Shown piece after piece: positions 19,315-28,588 of a DNA stretch of 64,000 bases. The notes beneath the pieces are model-generated. The model saw only the letters and a list, made by a program, of their open reading frames with translations, did no database searches and was not told the origin of the DNA. Each line of letters begins with the position of its first letter. Positions within the stretch are counted from its first letter, which is position 1. The stretch spans positions 1-64,000 of the forward strand of contig JAKVAZ010000004.1 of NCBI GenBank assembly GCA_022447225.1, given 5' to 3'. A program made the position numbers and the translations under genes. The DNA is from Fuerstiella sp. GTDB lineage: Bacteria > Planctomycetota > Planctomycetia > Planctomycetales > Planctomycetaceae.

Positions 19315-19614
19315 ATGTCATCCGATCCACTCGTGCAAACCGGAACGAGCGTCGCACAGGCTCTCACGAACTACAGTGGCATTATGCGGAACACAAATCG
19401 TGAACGAGCTGATCTCCGCGCAAACGCGGCTTCATTGAAACGGCTGTTCCCGACTATCCTGTGTTTGTTACCGACGGTATTTATGTTTCTGCCGGGGCCG
19501 GCAGTCATCCCCATGAGCGACTTCTTTCGTAGTACAGCCGGCGAACTGCTGAAAGAATACGACAATGCACTCGACTCACCTGAACAGGGACCATCGCTCG
19601 TCGAACCACAGTAG
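19315..19614 (+). CDS. Possible small membrane protein, uncertain
   Basis: This 99-aa frame has a hydrophobic segment around residues 44-68 (Leu, Phe and Pro rich) and a hydrophilic C terminus. A weak AGGA lies about 10 bases before the ATG. I recognise no family, and it is the only frame of any substance in the 570-base gap between the SuhB-like gene and purL. It may equally be non-coding. Confidence 0.22.
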   Translation: MSSDPLVQTGTSVAQALTNYSGIMRNTNRERADLRANAASLKRLFPTILCLLPTVFMFLPGPAVIPMSDFFRSTAGELLKEYDNALDSPEQGPSLVEPQ

Positions 19615-19656
19615 ATTTCGACAGCAAGTCTCCGGTCGACGCGTTATTGCGACAGC

Positions 19657-19684
19657 AAAAAGCCCCGAACGGCTCCTGCCGGGC
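19657..19684 (-). terminator. Probable Rho-independent terminator after purL
   Basis: Read on the minus strand, just past the purL stop, bases 19684-19662 fold into a GCCC/GGGC outer stem with an inner GGC/GCC stem and a small bulge. Five T residues follow (19661-19657). The position fits the end of the purL transcript. The bulge makes it less than ideal. Confidence 0.5.
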
Positions 19685-19706
19685 GACTGAGATCGTCACG
19701 TGGCAA

Positions 19707-22622
19707 CTACATTTGACCAAAAGGGCTTTGCCAGGCCCGCTTCAGAGCCGCGAGTGTGCTGTCGATGAGTGGAACTCCGGATTCGTTTTCAATAACCAGG
19801 CGGTCAGTGTTCGTTACATCGCCAATACTGCTGAAAGGAATCCCGGACAGGTGGGACTCGAATTCTGAAGCATGGCATATCGGGACTTCCATGAGAAATC
19901 GTGAATTGCTTTCCGAGAACAGGGTGACAGCGTCTTCCAGATGGCTGGCGATCCCGGAAAGAGAAAGCCTGGCTCCCAAGCCCCCTGCAAATGCCATTTC
20001 CGCAGCCGAAACCGCCAGACCTCCTTCAGAGAGATCGTGACAACTACGGACGACTCCTGAGTGAATGGCCTGGTGGACTGCTCGAAATATCGAGAGAGCC
20101 TGTTCAGGATACATTCGTGGAACAAAGCCTCCGGACAGCCCGTTCACCAGAGAAAGATGACTACCACCAAGCTCATCGTGAGTTTCTCCGACGAGATACA
20201 ATCGATTTCCGGCTTCCTTCAGGTCCATCGTCACACACTGTTGAACATCGTCAACCTGACCGAGCGCACTGATCAGCAGGGTGGACGGAATGGCCACTGT
20301 CTGACGCTCTCCACGGTCGTCGTCCCACGAGAATTCATTATTGAGACTGTCTTTTCCGCTGATAAACGGTGTCCCCAAAACAACGGATACTTCATGACAC
20401 GCCATGGCGGCCCGTACCAGCGTTCCCAATGTCTCCGCCCGTTCTGTATTTCCCCAGCAGAAATTATCCAGAATCGCGATTCGATCCGGGTCTGCACCGA
20501 CCGCCACGCAGTTCCGAACCGCTTCGTCAATCGCTGCAGCGGCCATCCACCAGGGATCAAGATCACCAAAATGAGGATTCATCCCGCAGGAAATGACGAG
20601 CCCGCGTGATGATGCCAGATCGGGACGCACAACTGCGGCATCTGAGGGGCCGTCATTTGCGGCGCCAACCAGTGGCTTGACCACACTGCCGGCCTGTACT
20701 TCATGATCGTACTGACGAATGATCCATTCCTTGCTGGCCACATTCATTGAACTCAGAATGGCTTTGAGATCCTCATCCCAGCGTTTTCTCCGGGGCAGGG
20801 GACAGGGCATTTCAGACGGAATCTCGAACTCAGCATTTCGAATGACCGGCGGCCGACCGTCGTGAAGGAATGACATCCCGAGCCGTCCCACTTCCTGTTG
20901 ACCGAATTTTAATACCAGCTCCTGTGTATCCGTAAACCGGCCGATGACCGTACATTCCACACCTTCTGATTCGCACAGTTGCAGAAATTCATCACGATGA
21001 CATTCCGGTACCGCCAAAACCATCCGTTCCTGTGCTTCTGAAATCCAGATTTCCGTGTACGACAGGCCGGAGTATTTGAGCGGGCAACGGTCAAGCCATA
21101 CCTCAGCCCCGGTCGCTTCACCCATCTCGCCGACGGCGCTGCTGAAACCACCGGCTCCGCAGTCGGTGATTGCTGTGTAAAGATCGCGATCACGTGCCTG
21201 CAACAGTACGTCCAGTACCATTTTTTCGACCACCGGGTTCCCGATCTGAACGGAACCTCCACTGATCGACTCACTGTCTTCCGTGAGCTCAGCAGATGAA
21301 AAAGTTGCTCCGTGAATCCCGTCCCGGCCTGTCCGTCCTCCCACCGCCACAATCAGATCGTTCGGCTGCATGTGCCCTTCACATTTGCCGTTGGGAATCA
21401 TCGCCACATTGCCACAGTAAACCAGCGGGTTCCCAAGGTAGCGATCATCGAAATAAACGGCTCCATTGACCGTAGGAATTCCCATGCGGTTGCCATAGTC
21501 ACGCACCCCCGCAATGACACCCTGCATCACAGCCCGCGGATGTAGAATACCCGGGGGGAGCTGGTCCACGGGGAAATCCGGTCGGGCAAAACAGAAGACA
21601 TCGGTGCTGCAAACCGGCCGGGCGCCCAGTCCGGTGCCCATTGGATCGCGGATCACTCCACCAAGCCCCGTGTTGGCTCCGCCGTACGGCTCAATAGCAG
21701 ACGGATGATTGTGTGTCTCAACCTTGAAACACACGCTCTGCTGGTCGTCAAATTTCACCACACCGGCATTGTCACGAAAGACACTCACGCACCAGTCGCT
21801 TTCTCCGAGTCGTTCGCGGATCTGCTGTGTGGCACGAAAGATCGTTTCCTGCAGCATATTGTCGAATCGGACTTCGCGTAATATTTCACCTTCGGAGTGC
21901 TCACGATAGTGAATTCGCCCGCCAAGCGTCTTGTGAGAACAGTGTTCGCTCCATGTTTGCGCAAGTGTTTCAAGTTCGATGTCGGTGGGATCCCGTCCGA
22001 GCGAGCGAAAATACTCCTGAATTGTCTGCATTTCCACCAGGCTCAGATACAGCTGTCCTTCATCGCTCAGACGTTCAAGTGCCGAATCATCCATGTCCCG
22101 AACTGCAATACACACCTTCTGAAATTCATACCTGCTGCCGACGGACAGATCCGTGAGCTGCAAAGGTCCCTCCAGCACATATTCAATCGCATCATTTGCC
22201 AGCACTCGTGAAACAAGCTGGCTGCGATCACCTTCACTGAGTTCACCTGTAAGTCGATACTTGCGACACGTTGCCACGGCTGTCACATTTAAACTGCGGC
22301 GAGTCAGGGCGTCCGCCGCATTTCGGGCAATGCTGTCTGTCACGCCCGGATGAAGCAGGACATTGATGCAGTCACTGCCGTGATCTGCGGACGCATTCGG
22401 CAGCGGGATAATCTTCATTTGCTCGACAACACGATCGCACAACAGTCCTGACGCCGTCTCAGCGATCTGTGATTGATCGATGTCTCCCTGAACCAGAAAG
22501 GATCTGGCAGAGCCCACAGCAGTCAGTCCCTGGATTCCCAGACTTTTCGCGTCATCCAGAACCCGCTGACCTTCGTGGTCAGTCTCGGTCACTGCCGGCA
22601 GAATCTCTACTTCCCACAACAT
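19707..22622 (-). CDS. purL: Phosphoribosylformylglycinamidine synthase PurL with two N-terminal PurS-like domains
   Basis: This 971-aa enzyme carries out the ATP-dependent amidation of FGAR to FGAM in purine synthesis. The synthase body has the catalytic SEHCSHKT motif near residue 222, the [20 protein letters not shown] nucleotide-binding motif near 299-318, and the two-fold repeated AIRS-type ATP-grasp-like halves. No C-terminal glutaminase domain is present, so a separate PurQ is required. Ahead of the body are about 190 extra residues. They read as two successive PurS-like units, roughly 1-75 and 84-160, the second with the PurS-type strand order ([15 protein letters not shown]). Bacterial PurS is normally a separate 80-aa protein, so fusion with duplication is notable. 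The gene is monocistronic by position, with a likely terminator downstream. Confidence 0.93.
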   Translation of the reverse strand: MLWEVEILPAVTETDHEGQRVLDDAKSLGIQGLTAVGSARSFLVQGDIDQSQIAETASGLLCDRVVEQMKIIPLPNASADHGSDCINVLLHPGVTDSIARNAADALTRRSLNVTAVATCRKYRLTGELSEGDRSQLVSRVLANDAIEYVLEGPLQLTDLSVGSRYEFQKVCIAVRDMDDSALERLSDEGQLYLSLVEMQTIQEYFRSLGRDPTDIELETLAQTWSEHCSHKTLGGRIHYREHSEGEILREVRFDNMLQETIFRATQQIRERLGESDWCVSVFRDNAGVVKFDDQQSVCFKVETHNHPSAIEPYGGANTGLGGVIRDPMGTGLGARPVCSTDVFCFARPDFPVDQLPPGILHPRAVMQGVIAGVRDYGNRMGIPTVNGAVYFDDRYLGNPLVYCGNVAMIPNGKCEGHMQPNDLIVAVGGRTGRDGIHGATFSSAELTEDSESISGGSVQIGNPVVEKMVLDVLLQARDRDLYTAITDCGAGGFSSAVGEMGEATGAEVWLDRCPLKYSGLSYTEIWISEAQERMVLAVPECHRDEFLQLCESEGVECTVIGRFTDTQELVLKFGQQEVGRLGMSFLHDGRPPVIRNAEFEIPSEMPCPLPRRKRWDEDLKAILSSMNVASKEWIIRQYDHEVQAGSVVKPLVGAANDGPSDAAVVRPDLASSRGLVISCGMNPHFGDLDPWWMAAAAIDEAVRNCVAVGADPDRIAILDNFCWGNTERAETLGTLVRAAMACHEVSVVLGTPFISGKDSLNNEFSWDDDRGERQTVAIPSTLLISALGQVDDVQQCVTMDLKEAGNRLYLVGETHDELGGSHLSLVNGLSGGFVPRMYPEQALSIFRAVHQAIHSGVVRSCHDLSEGGLAVSAAEMAFAGGLGARLSLSGIASHLEDAVTLFSESNSRFLMEVPICHASEFESHLSGIPFSSIGDVTNTDRLVIENESGVPLIDSTLAALKRAWQSPFGQM

Positions 22623-22916
22623 GCTGACATCGATCCTTTAGCCACAATTGGCACCGCAAACAAAACCATACAAGAATTCAGAGAATGTCTATACCTGCAC
22701 TGCCGAATCAGATGTCGTCTGACAACAAAACGTCTTTCGGCGACAGGCGTGTACCGGAACAGGTAATCAGAAAGAGCTCGGACAGCGCGAAGTATTCCAG
22801 ACCAAGCTTCAACTCGCCACGCGACACGTGAGAAATTCCGGTTTATATTACGAGGATGCTCGACTTTGCGACTTTCGTTCTCAACGAGTCAGTCCTGAAT
22901 CTCTGCTCCGTTAAAA

Positions 22917-23720
22917 TTACGTCTGCTTCCGGCTGACATCGCCACCCCGGATCGGCCACTTCAGATCGACAGATACCGGTGCATGATCGCTGACTTCCAG
23001 CCCACCTTCACGGTGCACAATCACCTTCTGAACGAACGGTTTCAGAACAGAATTCACCATTAGATAGTCAATTCGCCAGCCTCGGTCCAGCTCTCGGGCC
23101 CGGCCACGGTTGGACCACCAGGAGTACGGACCATGCACGTCACCGAAATACTCCCGGGTTGTGTCATGCCAGCCGGACTTAAGTAGCCGACTGAACCAAG
23201 CTCGTTCATGAGGTAAATACCCGGAGGTGTTCTCGTTCGACTTAGCATAATAAATGTCCCGGGCTGTGTGCGCTATGTTGAGGTCACCACCGAACAGAAA
23301 CGGCCTGTCATCTCGTCGAGACGTCGCCCATCGGCGAAATCGCTTCATCCAGCGATCTTTGACTCGTTGCCGGTGTTCACCTGACGAACCGGACGGCAGA
23401 TAGACACTGGCAATTCCCAGACCGTTGACCGTTGCTTCAATCAGGCGACCTTCGTTGTCTCCGGCTTTATCGACATCCAGTGAATTCAACTGCAAGGGTT
23501 GTCGTGAGAGGATTGCCGTTCCTGAATAGCCTTTTTTCTCAGCTGGATTCCAGATGACGTGCCAATCATCCAGTCCTTCCCAGCCTGGCGGCAGTTGTTC
23601 CCGGACTGCTCGCACTTCCTGGAGCAACAGCACATCCGGGGCGATTTCGGCGACGTGGTCGTCTAAGCCTTTTCGAATGGCTGCTCGTATCCCGTTGACA
23701 TTCCACGTGGTGATTCGCAT
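22917..23720 (-). CDS. xthA: Exodeoxyribonuclease III
   Basis: This 267-aa member of the exonuclease/endonuclease/phosphatase family carries TWNVNGIRAA at residues 4-13, the metal-binding Glu in LLLQEVRA (about 35), GGDLNIAH near 143-150, and the C-terminal SDHAPVSVDL (about 245). It cleaves at abasic sites and degrades 3' ends in base-excision repair. Length and motif order are those of bacterial XthA. It lies 77 bases downstream of korB on the same strand, and may be carried on the same transcript without a functional link. Confidence 0.93.
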   Translation of the reverse strand: MRITTWNVNGIRAAIRKGLDDHVAEIAPDVLLLQEVRAVREQLPPGWEGLDDWHVIWNPAEKKGYSGTAILSRQPLQLNSLDVDKAGDNEGRLIEATVNGLGIASVYLPSGSSGEHRQRVKDRWMKRFRRWATSRRDDRPFLFGGDLNIAHTARDIYYAKSNENTSGYLPHERAWFSRLLKSGWHDTTREYFGDVHGPYSWWSNRGRARELDRGWRIDYLMVNSVLKPFVQKVIVHREGGLEVSDHAPVSVDLKWPIRGGDVSRKQT

Positions 23721-23797
23721 GTTAAGCGGTCACTGGATCGAACGGCGTTACGACAGCATGTGACACGACACTGAAGTTTGTCAGACGTCTTCTGTTT

Positions 23798-24841
23798 CTA
23801 TTCTTCCACAACCCAGGTGTCACCACTGTTAAACAAATCTTCAAGATTTCCTTCACCCTTAACATCAATAGCATGGGCCATCTGTGCTTCAACACCTTCG
23901 TCGTATCGCGGCAAATCAACATCTCGGAGAACACCAAGTGGTTCGGGAAATTCCGGATAATGCATCTGGGCGAGTGTGAATGCGATGCCGGCATTTTCTG
24001 CATGCTCGTCGTGGAACAAAAGATCATCTTCTGTTATGCCGTTTCCTAATTCCACAACCTCAGGACGACCTTCGATTAGACGAATACCCTTATCATTCTT
24101 TTCCCCAAAGATCAGTGGCTTGCCTTGCTCGAGGTAAACAACATTTTCTGATTTTGGCTTAAGGCCTTTTTCCGGGTTACCACGCTTGTTTGCGGCGTAG
24201 TCGAACGCCATCGAGTTAAAAACGTTACAGTCTTGATAAACTTCCACAAAAGACGTGCCCTTGTGATGGGCGGCTCGAGTCAGAATTTCGATCAAATGTT
24301 TCGTGTCCATATCCACCGCACGCGCTACAAAGGTCGCTTCAGAACCCAGTGCAACTGCAAGTGGATTCAGCGGGTTATCGATTGATCCAAGTGGGGTACT
24401 TTTAGTTTTCTTTCCGACTTCACTCGTCGGAGAATACTGACCTTTGGTCAGCCCGTAGATTCGGTTATTGAACAGGATAATATTAAGATCTACATTGCGA
24501 CGAATCGCATGCATAAGATGGTTCCCGCCAATCGAAAGGGCATCACCGTCACCCGTGATAACCCAAACGCTCAACTCAGGATTGGCAAGCTTCACGCCGG
24601 TTGCCACAGCTGGAGCTCTTCCATGAATGCTGTGAAATCCGTATGTATCAACGTAATATGGAAAACGGCTGGAGCAGCCAATGCCGGATACAAAACAGAA
24701 GTTCTCCTTGGGAATACCAAGGGTTGGAAGCACGCGTTTCATCTGCGCCAGAATCGAATAGTCGCCGCATCGCGGACACCACCGAACCTCCTGATCACTG
24801 GCAAAATCCTTAGGAGTCAAAACTGGCAGAGCAGTAGACAT
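23798..24841 (-). CDS. korB: 2-oxoacid:ferredoxin oxidoreductase, beta subunit
   Basis: This roughly 347-aa TPP-binding subunit of a 2-oxoglutarate or 2-oxoacid ferredoxin oxidoreductase oxidatively decarboxylates 2-oxoacids to acyl-CoA while reducing ferredoxin. WCPRCGDYSIL at about 21-31 and GIGCSS at about 54-59 supply [4Fe-4S] cysteines. The TPP motif reads GDGDALSIGGNH near 98-109, with NNRIYGLTKGQ near 126. An ATG at 24841 directly follows a TTG, and the ATG is preferred. The alpha subunit lies 58 bases upstream. The kor assignment over por follows from the fused gamma-alpha partner and the two-subunit layout. Substrate preference is inferred. Confidence 0.9.
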   Translation of the reverse strand: MSTALPVLTPKDFASDQEVRWCPRCGDYSILAQMKRVLPTLGIPKENFCFVSGIGCSSRFPYYVDTYGFHSIHGRAPAVATGVKLANPELSVWVITGDGDALSIGGNHLMHAIRRNVDLNIILFNNRIYGLTKGQYSPTSEVGKKTKSTPLGSIDNPLNPLAVALGSEATFVARAVDMDTKHLIEILTRAAHHKGTSFVEVYQDCNVFNSMAFDYAANKRGNPEKGLKPKSENVVYLEQGKPLIFGEKNDKGIRLIEGRPEVVELGNGITEDDLLFHDEHAENAGIAFTLAQMHYPEFPEPLGVLRDVDLPRYDEGVEAQMAHAIDVKGEGNLEDLFNSGDTWVVEE

Positions 24842-24899
24842 CAATTTGAACTTTCGATTGAGTGAATTCCGGGCTTTGCAGACCAGTTTCAGAGGAACA

Positions 24900-26768
24900 C
24901 TACTGAAGCATGGAATTGATTTTCTCGACGACTTCGCTGATCTTAAACGGCTTTCCCTGAATCTTGTTCAATCCCTGAGCATCACAGAGAAATTTCCCCC
25001 GAATTAAAAATTTCAGCTGCCCCATGTTGAGTTCAGGAACCAGCACCTGTTTGAAGTTGCCCAAAATCTCACCCAGATTTTTGGGGAATGGGTGGACATA
25101 ACTTACATGAGCATGCCCGACACTCCTGCCGGCATTAATGCACTGATTGACGGCAGCTCGAACCGAGCCAAAAGTCCCCCCCCAGCTCAACACCAGTAGA
25201 TCTCCCGTCTGGACCCCGTGAACATCCTGTTCCGGAATACTCTCAGCAATGTTATCTACCTTTTGCTGACGAGTAAGCGTCATGTGGTGATGGTTGGCCG
25301 GATCATACTCCACGTTACCAGTCACATCCGCCTTTTCGAGTCCGCCAATCCGGTGCTCAAGTCCCGGTGTCCCTGGTATTGCCCATGGCCGGACAAGACG
25401 GTCATCCCGCAGATAAGGCATGAACTCGCCATCCTTATTGGGCTCGGAAAGATACTTGACGTCAAGACTGCGGAGATTGTCTATCTCTGGAATCTTCCAA
25501 GGTTCAGATCCGTTTGCAACATAACCATCTGAGAGGAAAATCACCGGTGTCATGAACTCGACAGCAATTCGCATTGCTTCCATAGCCATATGAAAACAAT
25601 CACCTGGAGTCGCCGCGGCGACTACGGGAAGCGGTGATTCGCCGTTACGACCATACATCGAGAGCAAAAGGTCCGACTGTTCGGTCTTTGTCGGCAGCCC
25701 CGTGCTCGGCCCCCCGCGTTGAACATTCAAAATCACCATCGGAAGCTCGGCAATCATGCCCAGTCCCATGGCTTCACCTTTTAGACAAATGCCGGGACCA
25801 CTGGAAGCCGTGACCGTCAGGGCACCTGCATAAGAGGCACCGACAAGGCTGCACATAGCGGCGATTTCGTCCTCAGCCTGAAACGTTTTTACTCCGAAGT
25901 GCTTGAGACCAGCCAGGTAATGCAGGACGTCACTTGCCGGTGTGATCGGATAACCGCAATAGACCAGTTCTCGACCAGCCAGTTTGGCGGAGGCCGCCAA
26001 TCCCCAGGCAGTGGCTTCGTTGCCCATAATTTTACGGTATTTGCCAGGTTCCAGCTGAGCCGGGGCAACTTTGTAATGGACAGTAAATGCTTCTGTGCTG
26101 AACCCGTAATTATAGCCGCCATCCAGTGCAAGTGTGTTGGCCTCGATAAGCTCAGGCTTATGCGCGAACTTCTTATCCAGAAATTCAAGCGTCGGCTTCT
26201 TGTCACGATCGTACAGCCAGTAGACCAGTCCCAGCGCAAAAAAGTTCTTGCAGCGATCTTTATCTTTGGTGGATTTCAATGCATCGCCGACGGCGTCACG
26301 AGTGAGACGCGTCATTGGCACTTTGAACAAACGATATTTTGACAACGATTCCGCATCTTCCAGCGGATTGGATTCGTACTTTGCCTTCTTGAGGTTGCTT
26401 GGTTCAAATGCGTCCTCATTGACAATCAGCGTTCCACCGACTTTCAGGTCCTGAATATTAGTTTTGAAGGCAGCAGGATTCATCGCCACCAGTGTGTCAA
26501 CTTCATCGCCCGGTGTATAAATATCCTGGCTGGAAAAACACAGCTGGAATCCGGAAACGCCGAATAATGTTCCGGCGGGAGCACGGATCTCAGCCGGAAA
26601 GTCCGGCAGAGTGCTCACATCATTACCAAACGCTGCTGAAGCATTCGTGAACTGAGTTCCGGTCAACTGCATACCGTCGCCACTATCGCCGCAAAAGCGG
26701 ACGACAACCGTATCGACTTGTTCGTGCTGGCGACCTTCGGGAGCGGACGGAGTATCAACGGCCGACAT
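24900..26768 (-). CDS. korA: 2-oxoacid:ferredoxin oxidoreductase, fused gamma-alpha subunit
   Basis: This 622-aa protein joins the gamma domain to the alpha domain. The gamma domain (about 20-200) starts with [16 protein letters not shown] and includes [10 protein letters not shown]. The alpha (pyrimidine-binding) domain (about 225-610) has [19 protein letters not shown] near 230-248, [11 protein letters not shown] near 253, the catalytic Glu in [10 protein letters not shown], and [12 protein letters not shown] near 318. This layout is typical of two-subunit 2-oxoglutarate:ferredoxin oxidoreductases, which feed the reductive or bypass TCA cycle. A GAAGG element lies about 10 bases before the ATG. 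Upstream is a 1-kb gene-poor stretch with several inverted repeats that may be its leader. Confidence 0.92.
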   Translation of the reverse strand: MSAVDTPSAPEGRQHEQVDTVVVRFCGDSGDGMQLTGTQFTNASAAFGNDVSTLPDFPAEIRAPAGTLFGVSGFQLCFSSQDIYTPGDEVDTLVAMNPAAFKTNIQDLKVGGTLIVNEDAFEPSNLKKAKYESNPLEDAESLSKYRLFKVPMTRLTRDAVGDALKSTKDKDRCKNFFALGLVYWLYDRDKKPTLEFLDKKFAHKPELIEANTLALDGGYNYGFSTEAFTVHYKVAPAQLEPGKYRKIMGNEATAWGLAASAKLAGRELVYCGYPITPASDVLHYLAGLKHFGVKTFQAEDEIAAMCSLVGASYAGALTVTASSGPGICLKGEAMGLGMIAELPMVILNVQRGGPSTGLPTKTEQSDLLLSMYGRNGESPLPVVAAATPGDCFHMAMEAMRIAVEFMTPVIFLSDGYVANGSEPWKIPEIDNLRSLDVKYLSEPNKDGEFMPYLRDDRLVRPWAIPGTPGLEHRIGGLEKADVTGNVEYDPANHHHMTLTRQQKVDNIAESIPEQDVHGVQTGDLLVLSWGGTFGSVRAAVNQCINAGRSVGHAHVSYVHPFPKNLGEILGNFKQVLVPELNMGQLKFLIRGKFLCDAQGLNKIQGKPFKISEVVEKINSMLQ

Positions 26769-27099
26769 GGGAGAACCTTCGGGGCTGGAAGTGGGGTCTG
26801 AACCGTTCCAGATATCTATTACTTTCAGAGGTGAGGGAAGTGCCGGGCCAGGAAGTCAGAGACCTCTTCGACCGACCCCTGCCGAAGTAGCCATCGACGA
26901 TCCCGCTGGAAGGCCAATCGGTGGAATCCCACCGTAACATTGTGACAAGACGTCCCATCCAATGCATCGTGCCAAAACCGGCAATTCCCATGGATTTTCA
27001 CCAGTATCAAAATCCGGAATGAGAGCCTTGTATCGTTCGACGCTTTCGGAGGCAACTTCAATCCCCGTTCTGACTGAAGGTTAACCTGTTTTCCACATT

Positions 27100-27127
27100 C
27101 CACCGTTCGATACGGTGGTATCGAACG
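27100..27127. repeat. Two overlapping, mutually exclusive inverted repeats
   Basis: CGTTCGATAC (27104-27113) and GTATCGAACG (27118-27127) form a perfect 10-bp inverted repeat around the loop GGTG. The same bases also allow a shorter stem, CCACCG (27100-27105) with CGGTGG (27113-27118). Only one of the two can form at a time. No T-run follows on either strand, so it is not an intrinsic terminator. An operator or RNA switch element is possible. It lies about 330 bases before korA. Confidence 0.6.
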
Positions 27128-27279
27128 AGACGCCGTATCCGCGGATGAATTCCCCGCTTCGGAAGTTGCCCCGTGATGCAATTCTGCGACCTGAACCCCG
27201 CCATTGCAGGCATGCCGTTCCTCGTGTACCCCGCCGACAGGCCTCAATGGCAGAGTCCGGACCACATCGACAACACACC

Positions 27280-27299
27280 TCAGGACGAATCAGTCCTGA
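27280..27299. repeat. 7-bp inverted repeat
   Basis: TCAGGAC (27280-27286) and GTCCTGA (27293-27299) flank the 6-base loop GAATCA, giving a perfect short hairpin on either strand. No T-run follows. It lies between the 7-codon frame and the overlapping inverted repeats, in the same gene-poor stretch. Confidence 0.55.
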
Positions 27300-27333
27300 T
27301 GAAATGGAGAACATCAAAAATGTAGCGTGAAAA

Positions 27334-27357
27334 TCAAACATCCAGGGTGGTGGGCAT
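27334..27357 (-). CDS. Possible 7-codon leader peptide behind a strong Shine-Dalgarno
   Basis: On the minus strand AAAGGAGGA (27369-27361) lies four bases before an ATG at 27357. The frame reads MPTTLDV and stops at TGA 27336-27334. The ribosome-binding site is the best I see in the window, which is odd in front of so short a frame. A second ATG at 27341 overlaps the stop and opens an 86-codon cysteine-containing frame ending at 27081, which could be coupled, but it matches nothing I know. Whether either is translated cannot be judged from sequence. Confidence 0.3.
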   Translation of the reverse strand: MPTTLDV

Positions 27358-27801
27358 TCTTCCTCCTTTGATTGTTAAACGGCCTGGTGGCCCTCACCCG
27401 TACCAACGAACGGAGCCAGACAGGGGCGGCCATTGGGTTCGGCCGGTCCACAGGGCAACAAAATGGCTCGCTCCGATCAGTTAGGACGGTTTTCCCAAAA
27501 CTCATAACAGGAATACTCAGGCATCACTGACCGCCGTTTCAGCAAACGCCTGTTCTCTCCGGATTTCTGTCATCATGGCGCAGTCCAGACAGTTGCCGTG
27601 AATTTCTGCGGAAGAAGCAAGAAGATGGCATGGAAGCAGTACGTGAGGTCGTCCATTCTGCGGTCGCTGCCAGAACATCCTTCTGTCGGAAGTACCGACA
27701 TTGTTGTGACGCTCTGACAGATATGACGATCTCATCCGTTGTCGGCGCTCCGGGCAGGACCAACAAAATCAGCCCCTGCATCGTTGTACGATACCGCTGA
27801 A

Positions 27802-28491
27802 TCAGACGGTGAACCCCAGCGTGCTCTTAATCCCTGCATCGAGGGCTGCGCAATGCTCCTCGAAATTGAGCATATCCAGCAAACTCCTGCCCTCGGCCAT
27901 ATTCCTCAGTAACTGAACTTCCTTTCGGTGAATCTGTTCAGCCAGGGGTAATATTTCTGCAAATTCAGCAAGCGTTGCAATGACGATCCCGTCATCATCC
28001 CCCAGAAGAATGTCACCGGGGTGAACGACGACACCGCCGCAGTCAACAGGAATCTGTGTCTCGAACATCTGAGACGTCGTCCCGGCAATCGGCACCACGG
28101 TTCGCGCATAGTACGGCAGACTGAGCGAGCGGATGGTTGTCGTATCACGGCACGGGCCGTCAACAACGATCCCCGCCAGTCCCTTCCGGCTCGCTTCGGT
28201 TGGAAATAAACCTCCGGTAACAGCGCAGTCACTGTTCCTGGAATCGATCACCAGTACTTCCCCTGGTACGGCGTCACGCAGTGCCTTGATCACTGTCAGA
28301 AAATCATTGTGGCAGGAAACAGTATGAGCCCTTCCTACAAGCATCCGTCCTGTCTGAACGGGACGAATGGCTGAATCGACAATACGATACTCACTGATGT
28401 TGGAATCACGGGCTCTTTGCGCCTTGTTCGCGTCACAGACACAGGCGGTACTCAACTTCAACAGTCGGTCTCTCAATTCTTCGAACAACAT
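27802..28491 (-). CDS. RraA-like / 4-hydroxy-4-methyl-2-oxoglutarate aldolase family protein
   Basis: This 229-aa protein is of the RraA/HMG-aldolase family (once misnamed demethylmenaquinone methyltransferase). Visible family features are the N-terminal SxxxCDA-like start (STACVCDAN, about 14-22), the GGLFPTEASRKGLAGIVVDG segment near 93-112 and the catalytic Arg-Asp pair in GPCRDT near 112-117. PGDILLGDDDGIVI lies near 158-171. Members either cleave 4-hydroxy-4-methyl-2-oxoglutarate or decarboxylate oxaloacetate, and a few inhibit RNase E. The presence of the R-D pair favours the aldolase type. It is transcribed divergently from a short-chain dehydrogenase gene 97 bases away. Confidence 0.87.
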   Translation of the reverse strand: MLFEELRDRLLKLSTACVCDANKAQRARDSNISEYRIVDSAIRPVQTGRMLVGRAHTVSCHNDFLTVIKALRDAVPGEVLVIDSRNSDCAVTGGLFPTEASRKGLAGIVVDGPCRDTTTIRSLSLPYYARTVVPIAGTTSQMFETQIPVDCGGVVVHPGDILLGDDDGIVIATLAEFAEILPLAEQIHRKEVQLLRNMAEGRSLLDMLNFEEHCAALDAGIKSTLGFTV

Positions 28492-28588
28492 ACTGGTTCA
28501 CTCCCCACGGGCTGGCAACTGTTTGCCAATCGAATATGTTCAAAGTACTTTTCGAGGAATATCCGAAACCATTCCGGAACCACAAGAC
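28492..28588. promoter_or_regulatory. Divergent promoter region
   Basis: Only 97 bases separate the starts of the RraA-like gene (minus) and the short-chain dehydrogenase gene (plus), so promoters for both must lie here or overlap the coding ends. I could not define boxes. The layout suggests joint control of a small catabolic pair. Confidence 0.4.

Larger units (their letters stand above)
26769..27801. other. 1-kb region with no convincing gene; structured leader candidate for korA
   Basis: No frame here resembles a known protein, and codon usage looks random in all six frames. What can be seen on the minus strand, in order toward korA, is a strong Shine-Dalgarno with a 7-codon frame (27369-27334), a 7-bp hairpin (27299-27280), and two mutually exclusive inverted repeats (27127-27100). 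I looked for the hallmark boxes of RNase P RNA, tmRNA and SRP RNA and did not see them. Confidence 0.4.

Noticed and set aside
26825-27265. 146-codon minus-strand frame upstream of korA
   Set aside because: No recognisable motif, no ribosome-binding site, residue composition typical of random sequence, and it crosses the inverted repeats.
27287-27345. CTGATGA box resembling a hammerhead ribozyme core
   Set aside because: The CTGATGA arises from the end of the 7-bp inverted repeat, and no stem II with a following GAAA box can be formed at the required spacing.
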